Of a DNA stretch of 64,000 nucleotides, positions 62,527-64,000 are shown one piece after another. A program made the position numbers and the translations under genes. Below the pieces are notes generated by a model. It did no database searches and was not told the origin of the DNA. It saw only the letters and a program-made list of their open reading frames with translations. Each line of letters begins with the position of its first letter. Position 1 is the stretch's first letter. The stretch is taken from assembly GCF_018139565.1 (NCBI RefSeq), contig NZ_JAGSPK010000004.1, positions 310,001 to 374,000 of the forward strand, read 5' to 3'. The stretch is from Cognatundibacterium rivi. Its GTDB lineage: Bacteria; Pseudomonadota; Gammaproteobacteria; Burkholderiales; Burkholderiaceae_D.

Positions 62527-63708
62527 TTATCTGATCTTTTTACACGTCTTCTGCCAAGCCATTTCTGCCTTTCCTTTTGCAGAAAATGCATAGCGTTTTT
62601 CGTGCCAGCCAAGGGCAAATAAGGACAGCACCTGATCGTAATAGGCATCGGTTTTGATGGCTTGTGCTTCCAACCGCAATTCCTGCTGTTGCAGTGCTTT
62701 ACTTGCCTTGCTCGCTTGCAGGAAGGGTATCAGCGCGGCAGAAAATCCGGATGATCCGGGGCTTTTCACTTCGCCGCTCATGATGTTGATAAATTCCGGC
62801 GGATAGCCTTTCATCTCCGTCAGTTTTGCCATTGGTGACAAGGTTTTGATCAAGGTGGTGCGATCAGGATCGTGCTCGTTCAGCATTCCAGCCCACAAAT
62901 ACACCCGGATGGCGTTGTAGCCGCCATCGCCTTTTTCAGCACCGTTGATATCAGGGGTGAAGCCTGTATCGGGATGGAACAATATCCAGTCTGCGGCATA
63001 GCCTTTCGGTGAAGAGCCGAGAATGATCTGCAGGGATGACGCCAGCAGTTGCTTCCAGCGCGGATCTTTGTCGCTACTGTCAAACCAGCGTAAGAGTTGT
63101 ATAGGCAGGTAGCTGGCATTGAGCTTCCAGGACTTGTCTGCCAACGCAAACCCTGCCGGCGCTGGTAATAGCGTCAAACCCAACTTGGGGATGTCTGCCG
63201 TTTCTTCATTGAGTACGCGTTGCGCCAGTAATTTTGAGAGCGCCGTATAGCGTTTTTCATTCCAGGCATCACCAGCCAGGCCTAGCGTGTACGCGATCCA
63301 CAAGTCGGCGTCGGATGCTGCGTTTTTGTCAATGATGCCCCAGCTGTCATCGGCACGTTTGCCCCATTGCCAAGCGGGCAGGTGGGCAGTCAGGTCACCG
63401 TAGGCGAGATTATTTTCTGTCCAACGTAAAAGTGTGTCAAAACTTTCCCTGTCGTTGGCGATCAGAGCGAAGAACAGCGCGTACGCCTGGGCTTCGGAAA
63501 CAGTCGGTTTAATGCTGCCGCTGTGATCGATGACGCGACCATCGGCAGTGATAAATGTTTGTTTAAAATTCGACCAGGCTGGCCATGCAGGATGACAAGC
63601 ATCGTTCTGCGCCTGTGCATGATGGCTGCCGATCAGGCTGGTCAGAAAAATCATCAGGCCGGTCAGTAACAGAGTCAGTTTTTTGGGAGGCTGAAAGACG
63701 GCGCGCAT
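62527..63708 (-). CDS. bcsZ: GH8 periplasmic endoglucanase, BcsZ-like
   Basis: The 393-residue protein has a signal peptide ending AQA (about residue 33). The family 8 glycoside hydrolase core shows the general acid Glu in TVSEAQAYALFFALIAND, WGKRADDSWGIIDKNAASDADLWIAYTL (in parts: IDKNAASDADLWIAY) and GYNAIRVYLWAG. BcsZ cuts beta-1,4-glucan in the periplasm and supports cellulose export. The usual neighbours bcsA, bcsB and bcsC are absent: the gene stands alone between rhlE and fabI. A LacI/GalR-type site lies upstream at 63767-63780. Start uncertain by a few codons since no strong ribosome-binding site is seen. Confidence 0.88.
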   Translation of the reverse strand: MRAVFQPPKKLTLLLTGLMIFLTSLIGSHHAQAQNDACHPAWPAWSNFKQTFITADGRVIDHSGSIKPTVSEAQAYALFFALIANDRESFDTLLRWTENNLAYGDLTAHLPAWQWGKRADDSWGIIDKNAASDADLWIAYTLGLAGDAWNEKRYTALSKLLAQRVLNEETADIPKLGLTLLPAPAGFALADKSWKLNASYLPIQLLRWFDSSDKDPRWKQLLASSLQIILGSSPKGYAADWILFHPDTGFTPDINGAEKGDGGYNAIRVYLWAGMLNEHDPDRTTLIKTLSPMAKLTEMKGYPPEFINIMSGEVKSPGSSGFSAALIPFLQASKASKALQQQELRLEAQAIKTDAYYDQVLSLFALGWHEKRYAFSAKGKAEMAWQKTCKKIR

Positions 63709-63766
63709 GGTGATAATGAATTCGTGGCGTATAACGAAGAGTGGTGCTGCGTTAATTTTGTTTAAG

Positions 63767-63780
63767 TGTAATCGATTGCA
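63767..63780. promoter_or_regulatory. LacI/GalR-type operator upstream of the endoglucanase gene
   Basis: TGTAATCGATTGCA matches TGNAANCGNTTNCA at every fixed position and is an almost perfect palindrome, centred 66 nt upstream of the endoglucanase start. This form is typical for sugar-responsive repressors of the LacI/GalR family. No such repressor gene is in the window. Confidence 0.5.
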
Positions 63781-63860
63781 AAACGATCACGAAATTCTTG
63801 TTGAAATTAATTGGGTGTGACTATGCGGCTGAAGATAAAAAAAGGGTGATGCGTAGGCGT

Positions 63861-63889
63861 AAAAAAAGGTGCAGCCAGTGCACCTTTTT
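63861..63889 (-). terminator. Terminator of the fabI-like gene (minus strand)
   Basis: A perfect 11-bp stem (63863-63873 with 63879-63889), 5-nt loop, and on the minus strand a T tract of seven. It closes the transcript entering from the right edge. Confidence 0.85.
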
Positions 63890-63934
63890 AATTGTCAGCA
63901 AACCTGCTGACTAAATGCCAGTATATGGCGCTGA

Positions 63935-64000
63935 TTAATGGTTATAAGAATCAGCATTCAGACCCATCACGTGTGAGAAGCCACCATCCACATAAGTGAT
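63935..64000 (-). CDS. fabI: C-terminus of probable enoyl-ACP reductase FabI (partial)
   Basis: The minus-strand frame is open from the right edge to a TAA at 63935-63937 and encodes 21 residues, ITYVDGGFSHVMGLNADSYN plus a final His. The ITYVDGGF strand is the C-terminal signature of short-chain dehydrogenase-like enoyl-ACP reductases, which complete each fatty acid elongation cycle. A strong terminator follows 46 nt downstream. The rest of the gene is outside the window, so the assignment rests on this tail alone and another SDR enzyme is possible. Confidence 0.55.
   Translation of the reverse strand: MTYVDGGFSHVMGLNADSYNH

Overview
The window reads as a chromosome segment of a betaproteobacterium, most likely Burkholderiales, family Oxalobacteraceae (a Herminiimonas- or Undibacterium-like organism). 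The assignment is an inference from gene content: EF-P with Arg32 beside EarP, a membrane formate dehydrogenase cluster carrying DUF3305/DUF3306 genes, the gloB / yafS-like / rnhA order, and the overall similarity of the housekeeping proteins. No 16S rRNA gene is present to confirm it. Coding density is high. I see no insertion sequence, integrase, prophage or CRISPR array.

Layout. 1-7623: phosphate signalling (phoU 3' end, phoB, phoR), then a REC/HD-GYP protein and a large hybrid histidine kinase. 7639-9740: a divergent yeiH-like transporter and yeiE-like LysR regulator. 9803-14289: a leftward block with metG, an acetyltransferase and an M24 aminopeptidase. 14492-18564: an M29-like protein, a Wzx flippase, a family 2 glycosyltransferase and a DCC (DUF393) protein. 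18810-22351: mrp, ribD, two identical tRNA-Pro genes and an RluA-type pseudouridine synthase. 22411-33141: a formate dehydrogenase locus. It holds DUF3305, DUF3306, a multi-cluster ferredoxin and a TorD chaperone, then after a terminator a Tat peptide, fdhA, fdhB, a small lipoprotein, fdhC, a small periplasmic protein and fdhD. 33296-35246: gltX, tRNA-Ala(GGC) and three identical tRNA-Glu(UUC).

35247-45914 is the accessory region, placed directly behind the tRNA-Glu repeats. It carries a composite type I restriction-modification operon in the order hsdM, hsdS, a SIR2-domain protein, an AlbA_2/ATPase (Schlafen/RecG-like) protein, hsdR. Three of the four junctions overlap by exactly 11 nt, so the two extra genes look built into one translationally coupled unit. 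This is the best candidate for an undescribed or little-described system here: a restriction enzyme combined with a putative NAD+-targeting effector and a putative nucleic-acid sensor or regulator. The AlbA_2 gene also has a 42-bp tandem duplication ending in a G8 tract.

45915-64000 returns to ordinary chromosome: a chemoreceptor plus bacteriohemerythrin, an orphan sulfate-binding protein, a thioredoxin-like protein, metN-metI-metQ, efp and earP, gloB / yafS-like / rnhA, a CAT-like acetyltransferase, talB, selD, a RhlE helicase, an orphan GH8 endoglucanase (BcsZ-like) and the 3' end of a probable fabI. Two regulatory signals deserve attention: a perfect TGNAANCGNTTNCA (LacI/GalR-type) site upstream of the endoglucanase, and a TACT-N7-AGTA palindrome upstream of fdhD that resembles CsoR/RcnR/FrmR-family operators.
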